From the NCBI GenBank assembly GCA_902493985.1, contig CABURR010000031.1:1-24684 (forward strand): 24,684 nt of DNA. The letters run 5' to 3'. The number at the start of each line of letters is the position of its first letter. Position 1 is the stretch's first letter. Source of the DNA: an uncultured Collinsella sp. (GTDB taxonomy: Bacteria; Actinomycetota; Coriobacteriia; Coriobacteriales; Coriobacteriaceae). This document shows positions 1-7,741 of this stretch, in pieces. The position numbers were made by a program, and so were the translations under genes. The notes beneath the pieces are model-generated. The model was not told where the DNA came from. It saw only the letters and a list, made by a program, of their open reading frames with translations, and made no database searches.

Positions 1-2229
1 ATCGCCTCGCCCGTACCCGACACCATTCGCGCCGAATCGCTCGACGACCTCGAACTCTTTATGAGCGCCAAGGACGCCAAAGCTGTGGAGGCCGTGTTTA
101 GCAAGGCGGACAATAACGGCATTCGAACGTACAAGGGCACCGAGGAGGAGCGCGGCGACGGCGGCAAGATTGCCGACATCATGAGCCTGCCTGAGACCGT
201 CGTGCTCGCCTTCAACCAGGGCATCGACGCCGACTCCATGGGCGACATGACCGGCGCATCCACCGAGAAAAGCGATGGCGGCGCCGCCCAGGCCATACCC
301 ACCCCCGAGCAAATGGCAGCGATGACGCCCGAGCAGCTCGCCGAGATGCAGCAGAAGGCCGCAGCGGCGCAGAACATGCAAAAGCAGATTGATGCCGACG
401 GCGGTAAGATCACCATGAAGAGCCTGCGCCTGGGTGTCGAGGGCGGTCTGGTAGACCAAAGCAAGCTCGTCGAGGGCGCCAACCAAATGGCAGACAAAAT
501 GGGCTCCATGTCGGGCTCCATCGTCACCCAGCGCGCCGTGAGCTATGTACAGGACGAGTACAAGGCACAGGGTATCGACCCCGCCGACGTGCAGAACGCC
601 TACCTGAGCCGCATGGCGACCACGATGTTTGGGCTGTGCCTGGTGTCGCTCGTCGCCACCATCCTGACCGGTGCCGTGGCTTCGCGTACCGCCTGCTCCA
701 TCGCCCGCGACCTGCGCCGCGAGACCTTCAACAAGGTTATGCACTTCTCGCCGGCCGAGGTGGGCAAGTTTAGCCAGGCCTCGCTCATCACCCGCTGCAC
801 CAACGACATTCAGCAGATCCAGATGGCCGCAACCCTGTTTATCCGCATGTGCCTGATGGCCCCCGTCATGGGCATCGTCGCTGTCATGCGTGTCCTGGCC
901 AACCACACCGGCCTGGAGTGGACCATCGCCGTGGCCATCATCGCGGTCTCGGCCGTCGTCGGCGTGCTCATGGGTCTCACCATGCCCAAGTTCAAAAAGA
1001 TGCAAAGCTTTGTGGACCGCGTGAACCTTACCGCCCGCGAGCTGCTCGACGGCCTCATGCCCATCCGCTCGTTCAACCGCGAGGAACATGAGCTCGAGCG
1101 TTTTGACAAGGCTTCGCTCGACCTGATGACCACGCAGCTCTACACCAACCGCGCCATGAGCTTTATGATGCCGCTCATGATGCTGGTCATGAACTGCATC
1201 ACCGTGCTTATCGTCTGGTTTGGCGCGCAGGGCGTGTCCGACGGCGTGATGCAGGTCGGCAACATGATGGCGTTTATCTCCTATACCATGCAGATCGTCA
1301 TGGCGTTTATGATCCTCACCATGGTTTCGGTTATCCTGCCCCGCGCCGAGGTCGCAGCCGAGCGTGTGGAAGAGGTCATCACTTGCCCCACGAGCATCAA
1401 CGACCCCGTCTCGCCCAAACTGCCCGCGGCCAGCGCGCCGCGCGGCGAGCTCACCTTCCGCGACGTGAGCTTCCAGTATCCCGATGCCCGCGCCGATGTC
1501 ATCAGCGGCGTGAACTTCACCACGCATGCCGGTCAGATGCTCGGCATCATTGGCTCCACGGGCTCGGGCAAGTCCACGCTCGTGCAGCTGATTCCGCGCC
1601 TGTACGACGTCACGGGCGGCAGCATTTCGCTCGACGGCATCGATGTGCGCGACATGACACTTTCCGAGCTGCGCCGCCGCATCGGTTATATTCCGCAGCA
1701 GGGTCGTCTATTCTCGGGTACCGTCGAGAGCAACCTCAAGTTTGCCGGCGACATGGTGAGTGACGAGGATATGCGCCAGGCAGCACGCGTCGCCCAGGCG
1801 GAGGACTTTATCGCCGAGCGCGAGGACGGGTACGACTCCCCTATCAGCCAGGGCGGCTCCAATGTTTCGGGTGGTCAGCGCCAGCGTCTGGCCATCGCCC
1901 GCGCGTTGGCCAAAAAGCCCGAGGTCGTGGTGTTCGATGACTCGTTTAGTGCCCTCGACTACAAGACCGACGCGCGCCTACGCGAGGAGCTGGCCAAAAA
2001 CGTTACCGACGCCGCGCTCGTGGTCGTGGCCCAGCGCATCGCGACCATCATGCACGCCGACCAGATCATCGTGCTCGACGACGGCCACGTAGTGGGCACC
2101 GGCACGCACGAGGAGCTGCTGCGCAGCTGCCCGGCGTACCTGGAGATCGCACAGTCGCAGCTTTCCGCCGAGGAGCTGGGGCTTACCCAAGAAGAAATTG
2201 CAGCCGTCATGGAAGGAGGCGAGCGCTAA
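1..2229 (+). CDS. Heterodimeric ABC exporter, degenerate-site subunit (5' end outside window)
   Basis: Fused permease-ATPase of the type IV (ABCB-like) exporter family, expected to pump lipids or drugs out across the membrane as a heterodimer with the next gene. The frame is open to base 1, so the Met at 61 is internal and the true start lies upstream. Residue numbers here count from that Met. About 200 hydrophilic residues, rich in Gln, Met and Ala, precede the first visible membrane helix (about 186-210). Four more helices follow (about 260-280, 285-308, 367-388, 403-425). The ATPase has Walker A GSTGSGKST (498-506), signature VSGGQ (602-606) and Walker B ending FDD (626-627). The catalytic Glu is replaced by Asp and the switch His by Gln658, so this subunit supplies the degenerate Walker half-site. 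The stop overlaps the next start (TAATG). The substrate is unknown. Confidence 0.93.
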   Translation: MASPVPDTIRAESLDDLELFMSAKDAKAVEAVFSKADNNGIRTYKGTEEERGDGGKIADIMSLPETVVLAFNQGIDADSMGDMTGASTEKSDGGAAQAIPTPEQMAAMTPEQLAEMQQKAAAAQNMQKQIDADGGKITMKSLRLGVEGGLVDQSKLVEGANQMADKMGSMSGSIVTQRAVSYVQDEYKAQGIDPADVQNAYLSRMATTMFGLCLVSLVATILTGAVASRTACSIARDLRRETFNKVMHFSPAEVGKFSQASLITRCTNDIQQIQMAATLFIRMCLMAPVMGIVAVMRVLANHTGLEWTIAVAIIAVSAVVGVLMGLTMPKFKKMQSFVDRVNLTARELLDGLMPIRSFNREEHELERFDKASLDLMTTQLYTNRAMSFMMPLMMLVMNCITVLIVWFGAQGVSDGVMQVGNMMAFISYTMQIVMAFMILTMVSVILPRAEVAAERVEEVITCPTSINDPVSPKLPAASAPRGELTFRDVSFQYPDARADVISGVNFTTHAGQMLGIIGSTGSGKSTLVQLIPRLYDVTGGSISLDGIDVRDMTLSELRRRIGYIPQQGRLFSGTVESNLKFAGDMVSDEDMRQAARVAQAEDFIAEREDGYDSPISQGGSNVSGGQRQRLAIARALAKKPEVVVFDDSFSALDYKTDARLREELAKNVTDAALVVVAQRIATIMHADQIIVLDDGHVVGTGTHEELLRSCPAYLEIAQSQLSAEELGLTQEEIAAVMEGGER

Positions 2230-4085
2230 TGGCAGACGAGACCAAGGCTCAGATTCCCAAGCCCACCCGCCAGCGTGGTCCCATGGGCCGCATGGGCGGC
2301 ATGCGTCGCGGCGAAAAGGCCAAGGACTTTAAGGGCACCATGAGGCAGCTGCTCGGCTATATCGGCCAGCACAAGATCGCCGTGTTTGCCGCCGTCGCCT
2401 TTGCCGTGTGCTCGGTCATCTTTAATATTGTGGGACCCAAGATGCTCGGTCAGGTTACCACCAAGCTGTTCGAGGGCCTGGTTGCCAAGGTCAACGGCAC
2501 CGGCGATGTCGACTTTAACTGGATCGCTAAGACGCTCGGCTTTTTGCTCTGCCTGTATCTGGCGAGCTCTGTCTGCAGCCTGGTCCAGGGCTGGCTCATG
2601 ACCGGCGTCACGCAAAAGATCTGCTACCGCATGCGCAAGGAGATCGCCGCCAAGATCGCCGTCGTGCCGATGAGCTACTTCAACGGCCACAGCAAGGGCG
2701 ACGTGCTCAGCCGCATCACCAACGACGTCGATACGCTGGGTCAGTCGCTCAACCAGAGCGTGACGCAGCTCATCACGTCGGTGACGCAGATTATCGGCGT
2801 GCTCGTCATGATGCTTTCGATCAGCCTGCCGCTTACCGGCGTCACCGTGCTCACGCTGCCGGCCGCCGCGATTATCTTGACCGTGATGATTCACTTCTCG
2901 CAGCCGTACTTCCGCGAGCAACAGCAGGTTCTGGGCGCCGTCAACGGCATTATCGAGGAGGACTTTGCCGGCCAGAACGTCATTCAGGTGTTCGACCGCG
3001 CCGAGGCCTCGATTGAAGAGTTCGACCGTCAAAACGACCGCCTCTTTATTAGTGGCTGGCGCTCGCAGTTCCTGTCGGGCCTGATGATGCCGCTTATGAG
3101 CTTGGTGGGCAACATGGGCTACGTGGGCGTCGTCGTGGTGGGCGCGCAGCTCGCGCTGACCGGCAATGCCACGCCCGGCGACATCCAGAGCTTTATCCAG
3201 TACGTTCGAAACTTTACGCAACCCGTGCAGCAGCTGGGCAACGTGAGCAACACGATGCAGTCGATGGCCGCTGCCACCGAGCGCGTCTTTGAGTTCCTGG
3301 CCGCGCCCGAGGAGGAGCAGAAGGCCGACGCGCAGATTCCCGAGAAGCGCCCCGGCCACGTGGAGTTTGACCATGTCAAGTTTGGCTACACGCCCGACAA
3401 GACCATCATCCACGACTTTAGCTGCGAGGCTAAGCCCGGCCAAACCATTGCCATCGTCGGCCCCACCGGCGCCGGCAAGACCACGCTCATTAAGCTGCTG
3501 CAGCGCTTTTACGACGTGGACGGCGGTTCGCTGCGCGTCGAAGGCGTCGACGTGCGCGACTGGGACCGCGCGGCGCTGCGCGGCGAGTTTGCCATGGTGC
3601 TGCAGGACACCTGGCTGTTTAACGGCACCATCCGCGAGAACATCCGCTACGGACGCCCCGATGCGACCGATGCCGAGGTCGAGGCCGCCGCACGCGCCGC
3701 ACGCTGCGACCACTTTATCCATACGCTCGCCGGCGGCTACGACTTTATGATCAACGAGGAGGGCACTAACCTGTCGCAGGGTCAGCGCCAGCTCGTGACC
3801 ATCGCCCGTGCCATTTTGGCCGACCGCCCGGCACTGATTCTGGACGAGGCGACTTCCAACGTCGATACCCGTACCGAGGAGCTCATTCAGCGCGCCATGG
3901 ATGCGCTGATGCAGGGCCGCACCAGCTTTGTCATCGCGCACCGCCTGTCCACGATCCGCAACGCCGACGTGATCTTGGTGATTCGCGACGGCGACATCGT
4001 CGAGAAGGGCACGCACGACGAGCTGCTCGCCCAGGGCGGCTTCTACGCCGACCTGTACAACTCGCAGTTCGACGAAGCGGCGTAA
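2229..4085 (+). CDS. Heterodimeric ABC exporter, catalytic-site subunit
   Basis: A 618-residue full-length half-transporter and partner of the preceding gene. The two are translationally coupled through a one-base stop/start overlap, and GGAGG lies just upstream in the preceding codons. A basic, Gly/Met-rich N-terminus (about 1-35) precedes six membrane helices between about residues 50 and 325. The ATPase domain carries Walker A GPTGAGKTT (411-419), the Q-loop in VLQDTWLF, signature LSQGQ (515-519), Walker B LILDEA with catalytic Glu540, and switch His571 in IAHRLST. Walker B and the switch are canonical while the signature is altered (Gln for the first Gly). Its Walker face therefore pairs with the normal signature of subunit 1 to form the single competent ATP site, as in TM287/288 and BmrCD type exporters. 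The substrate cannot be read from sequence. Confidence 0.95.
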   Translation: MADETKAQIPKPTRQRGPMGRMGGMRRGEKAKDFKGTMRQLLGYIGQHKIAVFAAVAFAVCSVIFNIVGPKMLGQVTTKLFEGLVAKVNGTGDVDFNWIAKTLGFLLCLYLASSVCSLVQGWLMTGVTQKICYRMRKEIAAKIAVVPMSYFNGHSKGDVLSRITNDVDTLGQSLNQSVTQLITSVTQIIGVLVMMLSISLPLTGVTVLTLPAAAIILTVMIHFSQPYFREQQQVLGAVNGIIEEDFAGQNVIQVFDRAEASIEEFDRQNDRLFISGWRSQFLSGLMMPLMSLVGNMGYVGVVVVGAQLALTGNATPGDIQSFIQYVRNFTQPVQQLGNVSNTMQSMAAATERVFEFLAAPEEEQKADAQIPEKRPGHVEFDHVKFGYTPDKTIIHDFSCEAKPGQTIAIVGPTGAGKTTLIKLLQRFYDVDGGSLRVEGVDVRDWDRAALRGEFAMVLQDTWLFNGTIRENIRYGRPDATDAEVEAAARAARCDHFIHTLAGGYDFMINEEGTNLSQGQRQLVTIARAILADRPALILDEATSNVDTRTEELIQRAMDALMQGRTSFVIAHRLSTIRNADVILVIRDGDIVEKGTHDELLAQGGFYADLYNSQFDEAA

Positions 4086-4115
4086 AAACCGGCGGCAAAC
4101 AACCGCAATGCCAAG

Positions 4116-4151
4116 AAAACGGGGGCGCAGGACAACCTGCGCCCCCGTTTT
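4116..4151 (+). terminator. Intrinsic terminator of the ABC exporter operon
   Basis: A perfect 16-bp stem (4116-4131 with 4136-4151), GC-rich in the middle, is closed by an ACAA loop. Its 3' arm ends in GTTTT. It lies 30 bases after the exporter stop codon. The stem is flanked by A and T runs on both sides, so it could act in both directions. Confidence 0.9.
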
Positions 4152-4208
4152 GTGTCCTTCGAGCCTCGAAACGCCTTCCCTGAGACCTCACTGACGGCGC
4201 TTTCCAGA

Positions 4209-4447
4209 CCCCGTGGGCAAAAAAGGGCAAATATGAGTACTGTTACCTTTTTAGTAACAGCCAAAACCGCCTTAAATGCCGCTCCCACGGCTTACACGCG
4301 TCCCTAAATTGATCAAACAGCACCATAGCGGACTTATATGTGTTTGCGTTAATGAACATATTTTGCTGTTATGTCTATTATTTTGCGAAGGCAATATGAT
4401 ACTAAGATAGCAACCGTACTCATATTTGGCATTTTTTGCCCACAGGG
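4209..4447. repeat. AT-rich segment bounded by 38-nt inverted repeats
   Basis: Bases 4209-4246 and 4410-4447 are inverted copies of one 38-nt sequence with 33 matches. The shared core includes GTGGGCAAAAAA and CAAATATGAGTAC. The left copy runs into a small palindrome, CTGTTAC (4240-4246) with GTAACAG (4254-4260). The enclosed stretch is much richer in A and T than the surrounding genes and holds no convincing reading frame. No target-site duplication is evident at the edges. It may be a non-autonomous mobile element (MITE-like) or a pair of intergenic repeats. It fills most of the 515-bp gap between the exporter operon and DAHP synthase. Confidence 0.7.
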
Positions 4448-4529
4448 TATTTCCTAGGGAACCGACAACAGCCTTAGGGTCCCGCGCGGCGCCGCTCCCT
4501 CCCGGCATCCGCCGACGTTTACCCAGATA

Positions 4530-4568
4530 AAACCTGCCAAAATAAACCTGTCCCTTTTTGGTAGGTTT
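4530..4568. repeat. 13-bp hairpin upstream of the DAHP synthase promoter
   Basis: Bases 4530-4542 pair with 4556-4568 over 13 bp, with one G-U pair when read on the plus strand. The 13-base loop contains CCTGTCCC. It lies just upstream of the predicted promoter, so it is unlikely to be part of the DAHP synthase leader unless transcription starts further back. The TGTCCC loop and A/T-flanked stem resemble REP-type palindromes. Confidence 0.6.
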
Positions 4569-4583
4569 CGGGGTGACAAGGGC

Positions 4584-4612
4584 TTGCACTTTAGCGTGCG
4601 ACAGCGGATAAT
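4584..4612 (+). promoter_or_regulatory. Sigma70-type promoter of DAHP synthase
   Basis: A TTGCAC box (4584-4589) and a GATAAT box (4607-4612) are separated by exactly 17 bp. The predicted transcript would start near 4619, giving a leader of about 48 bases. That leader contains the ribosome binding site GAGGAG (4655-4660) ahead of the ATG at 4667. It is too short for a T-box or a peptide attenuator, so control by aromatic amino acids would act mainly on the enzyme. Confidence 0.75.
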
Positions 4613-4666
4613 GCCGAGCATTCGACAATACGCTTATTGCTCTTTCTATAGATTGAGGAGACCCCT

Positions 4667-5698
4667 ATGGCCATGGAATTCAAACGCAGGCTGCCGATCC
4701 CCATGGAGATCCGCGAGGAAATGCCACTTTCTGCCGAGCTTACCGCCAAAAAGCAGGCATTTGACGCCGAGGTCGCCAAAGTCTTTACCGGCGAGGACGC
4801 ACGCAAGGTGCTTATCATCGGCCCGTGCTCTGCCGACCGCGAGGATTCGGTGCTTGAGTACATGAACCGACTGGCCAAGACCGCCGAGGAGGTCAAGGAC
4901 AAGCTCATCATCATTCCGCGCGTCTACACCAACAAGCCGCGCACCAAGGGCACCGGCTACAAGGGCCTGCTGCACAACCCCAACCCCGAGGCTCCCGACG
5001 ATCTGCTCGAGGGCGTCAAGGCCATCCGCCATATGCACCTGCGCGTTATTGAGGAAACGGGCTTCTTCACCGCCGACGAGATGCTCTATCCGTCCAACTA
5101 CCAGTACCTCGTTGACCTGCTGAGCTATGTTGCCGTGGGCGCACGCTCGGTCGAGAACCAGGAGCATCGCCTGGTGTCGAGCGGCATTTCGGTACCCGTC
5201 GGCATGAAGAATCCCACTGCCGGCTCTACCACCGTTATGCTCAACTCCATTTACGCCGCGCAGGCGCACCAGAGCTTCATCTTCCGCAACTGGGAGGTCG
5301 AGTGCGACGGCAACCCGCTCGCACACGCCGTTATGCGTGGCTACATCGGTCTCGATGGGCGCACCTACCCCAACTACCACTACGAACACCTGGAACGCCT
5401 GGCCGAACGCTATACCGAGCATGCCGGCTATGCCAATCCGGCAGCGGTCATCGACTGCAACCACGACAACTCGGGCAAGCGTCCGCTGGAGCAGTATCGC
5501 ATTTGCAAGGAGGTGCTCGACAGCTGCCGCCGCAACGAGTCCATCTCCAAGCTGGTCAAGGGCTTTATGATCGAGTCCTACCTGGAGGATGGCAACCAGC
5601 CGGTCGATGGCGGCGTCTTTGGCAAGTCGATCACCGATCCGTGCCTGGGCTGGGAAAAGACCGATTACCTCATCCACGAGATCGCGGAGCGGGTGTAG
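4667..5698 (+). CDS. aroF: 3-deoxy-7-phosphoheptulonate (DAHP) synthase, class I alpha
   Basis: Condenses phosphoenolpyruvate with erythrose 4-phosphate, the first step of the shikimate route to aromatic amino acids (EC 2.5.1.54). The 343-residue product matches the AroF/AroG/AroH family in length. Metal ligands expected from E. coli AroG are all present: Cys54 in GPCS, His266 in DCNHDNSGK, Glu303 in MIESYLEDG and Asp324 in SITDPCLGW. The phosphate-binding segments KPRTKGTGYKG (90-100) and GARSVENQEHR (158-168) are also recognisable. The start at 4667 has GAGGAG six bases upstream; a second in-frame ATG follows two codons later. It stands alone, with no other shikimate gene in the window. Which aromatic amino acid inhibits it cannot be decided by eye, so the symbol is a family-level choice among aroF, aroG and aroH. 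Confidence 0.95.
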   Translation: MAMEFKRRLPIPMEIREEMPLSAELTAKKQAFDAEVAKVFTGEDARKVLIIGPCSADREDSVLEYMNRLAKTAEEVKDKLIIIPRVYTNKPRTKGTGYKGLLHNPNPEAPDDLLEGVKAIRHMHLRVIEETGFFTADEMLYPSNYQYLVDLLSYVAVGARSVENQEHRLVSSGISVPVGMKNPTAGSTTVMLNSIYAAQAHQSFIFRNWEVECDGNPLAHAVMRGYIGLDGRTYPNYHYEHLERLAERYTEHAGYANPAAVIDCNHDNSGKRPLEQYRICKEVLDSCRRNESISKLVKGFMIESYLEDGNQPVDGGVFGKSITDPCLGWEKTDYLIHEIAERV

Positions 5699-5850
5699 GT
5701 TACGGCGTTTTACCAAACGCCGTAACCGGCCGACGCTGCAAACCCGCCAGAGCGGCAATCTGCCTTTCAGCTTCGACGGCATGGCCAAAAGGTCAATGCC
5801 GTCTCGCTTCAAGGCACCTTGCTCGCTCTGGCGGGTTTTCGCTGACGTTT
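5699..5850 (+). ncRNA. Structured 3'-end element, copy A (candidate RNA or repeat)
   Basis: The element begins at the base after the DAHP synthase stop codon. P1 is a 12-bp hairpin with a TACC loop (5699-5726). P2 is a perfect 14-bp stem (5741-5754 with 5824-5837). An internal loop AATCT (5757-5761) faces ACCTT (5816-5820), and a 5-bp stem GCCTT/AAGGC continues inward. A variable apical hairpin follows, GACGGCAT with ATGCCGTC. Copy B (23750-23900) keeps this architecture with compensatory changes in P1 and P2, and copy C (18125-18227, minus strand) keeps the core. A T-rich stretch (TTTTTCT) lies just past the end. It could be a 3'-UTR-derived RNA, a processing or termination structure, or a mobile repeat. 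Confidence 0.65.
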
Positions 5851-5898
5851 TTCTACCAGCGTCGTTGCCAAAGCTGGCACTTGGGGACGCTCCTTTTG

Positions 5899-6007
5899 GG
5901 GTAGTCGTTGGGGACATTCTTAAACGACTACCCAGAATGAGAGTGGATAATCTCCCGTTTTTGTGGCCTGCTTTTCGAGCGAAAGTGAGAGATTACCCAC
6001 TCTCATT
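5899..6007. repeat. Two adjacent inverted repeats, REP-like
   Basis: The first is an 11-bp palindrome, GGGTAGTCGTT (5899-5909) with AACGACTACCC (5923-5933). It is preceded by TTGGGGAC motifs at about 5881 and 5909. The second is a 19-nt inverted pair (5936-5954 with 5989-6007) with one mismatch, separated by 34 bases. Both lie between copy A of the structured element and the acetyltransferase gene. No open frame of interest is present. The rest of the gap to 6154 shows nothing recognisable apart from the acetyltransferase ribosome binding site. Confidence 0.65.
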
Positions 6008-6154
6008 GAGCAAGTGTCCGAAAATCCACCCTCATTCCTTCTTAGGGCCCTCCGTCCCCGAGGGATCGAGGGTCGTCTGCCGAATGGTCGATACGGCAAT
6101 CCTGCGTCCATGTCACACTCAGAGATGGCCTGACCCAACCTGGAAGGAGCCTCC

Positions 6155-6805
6155 ATGAGCCTTGACAACGTAACTCTGCGCGCCGCCACGCTCGATGACC
6201 TGACCGGCATCGCCGCCATTTACAACCAGCTGTGGTGCAACACACTACGCAACCGCGGCGACGTCGAAGCCGCCGATTTCTGCGCGCGCTTTAACATCGC
6301 TATGCAGCTGCAGCGCTCCCCCATCGCACTCGTCGCCGAGGCCGAGGGCCGCACTATCGCCGCCTGCTGTATCGGCATCTTCGAGGACGGCAAGCCGCGC
6401 ACCAATCCCACGTGGGAGCCCTGCTACGACGAGATGCTCGCCCAGGCAACCGAGATGGCAAAGACCGCCGATGCCAAGCTCGAGGGCTCGCTCTTTGGCG
6501 ACAGTCGTGAAAAGGCCACGGCCGACCGCTTTGCCGCTACGGGCAACGAGTATGCCCAGGGCCAGCTCAACCTGATCATCATCGTGCCCGAGTGGCAGGG
6601 CAAGGGACTCGGCCGCACACTCATCGACCTTTCGCGCGCCGAGCTCGCCAAGGCAGGCTGCACCAAGTTCTTCCTGATGAGCGACTGCAACTCCGATTGG
6701 CAGTTCTACGAGCACCTCAACATGAAGCGCATCCTGGAGGATCACAGCCAAGACACCGGCGACGGCTTTATCGTCTACATGTACGGAGGCGACACGCAGG
6801 ATTAG
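6155..6805 (+). CDS. GNAT-family N-acetyltransferase
   Basis: A 216-residue soluble protein of the Gcn5-related acetyltransferase fold, which transfers an acetyl group from acetyl-CoA to an amine; the acceptor is unknown. An N-terminal strand and helix (VTLRAATLDDLTGIAAIYN) open the fold. The acetyl-CoA pyrophosphate loop is QGKGLGRTL (148-156), directly after the strand LNLIIIVPEW. The Asn/Tyr-containing motif B region follows (SDCNSDWQFYEHLNMK, 178-191). Residues about 80-138 form an insertion longer than in minimal GNAT proteins. The start at 6155 is preceded by GGAAGGAG. It stands alone between repeat-rich gaps, and no terminator is obvious after the stop. Confidence 0.88.
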   Translation: MSLDNVTLRAATLDDLTGIAAIYNQLWCNTLRNRGDVEAADFCARFNIAMQLQRSPIALVAEAEGRTIAACCIGIFEDGKPRTNPTWEPCYDEMLAQATEMAKTADAKLEGSLFGDSREKATADRFAATGNEYAQGQLNLIIIVPEWQGKGLGRTLIDLSRAELAKAGCTKFFLMSDCNSDWQFYEHLNMKRILEDHSQDTGDGFIVYMYGGDTQD

Positions 6806-6840
6806 CCTGTGTGCCGCCTCACGGGCTTTCTCCAAGACAG

Positions 6841-7356
6841 TCAGCAATCAGCCAAGAGAGCTAACAGGGTGCGCTCTCCTCGACAGTAGGGACATTCATC
6901 CTGCGAAGCGTGATATAGATGACCGCGCGGACACTCAACCGTCTCAGACAGATACAGGGCGAGCAGGCGCGCCCATGTGCGCGCATCAAGGCGCTCATGC
7001 GCTTTGCCAAAGAGCGACCGGCGGAAAGCCTCGCCCATAAGGTTGCCAAAGTCATTGATCGCAAGAGCGTAACTAGGGACAACATATCCGATCAGCGTCC
7101 CCACAAAGGAGCTGCGCCCATTGCACACGCAGCTATTGAGCGGAAGAGCCGGAATATCGTCGTCTAGGTCAAAAATTCTAGGTCCAGCTCGCCAGAACTG
7201 TACGGATGAATTCCGCGATTGAGCATCTTGAAGATATGGACCGCGAGTCCAAAGTCGTCCGTCTGAGGTGTAAACACCGGGGCATTCGTGGACGCCGCCA
7301 AGCTCTCGAAATCGCTGATGCCGGCTATCTCCATGAGCTAAAGCACTCGGAGGCAA
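6841..7356 (-). pseudogene. Remnant of a Ser/Thr-kinase-like protein with zinc-ribbon tail
   Basis: The minus strand encodes the C-terminal half of a kinase-like domain spread over two frames. Between about 7345 and 7180, one frame reads NAPVFTPQTDDFGLAVHIF and then KMLNRGIHPYSSGELDLE, the helix-F region typical of bacterial kinase-like proteins. It then meets a stop. The downstream part lies in a different frame: FGNLMGEAFRRSLF, then DARTWARLLALYLSE and a CPRGH...CPYC zinc ribbon ending at 6841. That second frame is open through the whole interval, so two compensating indels probably scrambled the middle segment. The N-terminal lobe and catalytic loop are absent. The gene is therefore judged dead, with no convincing start or ribosome binding site. 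Confidence 0.65.
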
Positions 7357-7409
7357 TATAGCCGGGAGCGGCGCATGCAGTCCTATGTGTCACATCCGAA
7401 AGCGTAAAG

Positions 7410-7580
7410 CTATACGAGCGCCTTGATCGTATCCATGCCCGCACGCGCCGAAACCTCGCAGCCCTTCTGCCCGTTGAGCACGCACTCGAGTAGCGTATCG
7501 TATGCGCGCGGGGCTTCGGGGGCCAGGCGTGCCCTGTTAAACATGCCCTCGGGTCGCACGTTTCCCTTCGAGTCGATCAT
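7410..7580 (-). pseudogene. Possible C-terminal remnant of a Gfo/Idh/MocA-type dehydrogenase
   Basis: A short minus-strand frame reads GLTIWGNQTDWGACMIDSKG and continues through RAYDTLLECVLNG to a stop at 7410-7412. The Met at 7580 is an arbitrary start, and the coding look extends to about 7620. The spacing of hydrophobic residues and the ECVLNG...SARAGMDTIKAL pattern recall the last helices of NAD-dependent sugar dehydrogenases. No N-terminal Rossmann domain is present. I infer a gene tail left by deletion; a real small protein of 56 residues is the alternative. Confidence 0.35.
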
Positions 7581-7667
7581 ACAAGCCCCCCAATCTGTTT
7601 GGTTTCCCCAGATTGTGAGCCCGCACGCCCAAGCCGCACGGCCCGCCGTTCAGCTGAAACCGCCACA

Positions 7668-7706
7668 CAAAAAGCCCGCCGGCCATTGAAGCCGGCGGAC
7701 TTTCAT
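7668..7706 (-). terminator. Intrinsic terminator of aguA copy 1
   Basis: On the minus strand a 13-bp stem (AAAGTCCGCCGGC with GCCGGCGGGCTTT, one G-U pair) closes a 7-base loop and is followed by a T run. It lies about 40 bases after the aguA stop. Confidence 0.9.
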
Positions 7707-7741
7707 TTACGGATAATCAAACCCTGTTTACCAAGGAGCTA

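Noticed and set aside
2226..4016. A 596-codon open frame on the minus strand opposite the second ABC subunit
   Set aside because: It mirrors a gene with complete ABC motifs; composition (His, Asp, Leu, Val repeats) is typical of antisense frames in GC-rich DNA, and no family is recognisable.
4447..4666. T-box or tryptophan-type attenuator ahead of DAHP synthase
   Set aside because: The only good promoter leaves a leader of about 48 bases with no specifier loop, leader peptide or terminator; the upstream hairpin lies before the promoter.
4646..5917. A 423-codon minus-strand frame over DAHP synthase and structured element A
   Set aside because: DAHP synthase has all metal ligands on the plus strand. 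The minus frame is antisense, and its first part merely translates the structured repeat.
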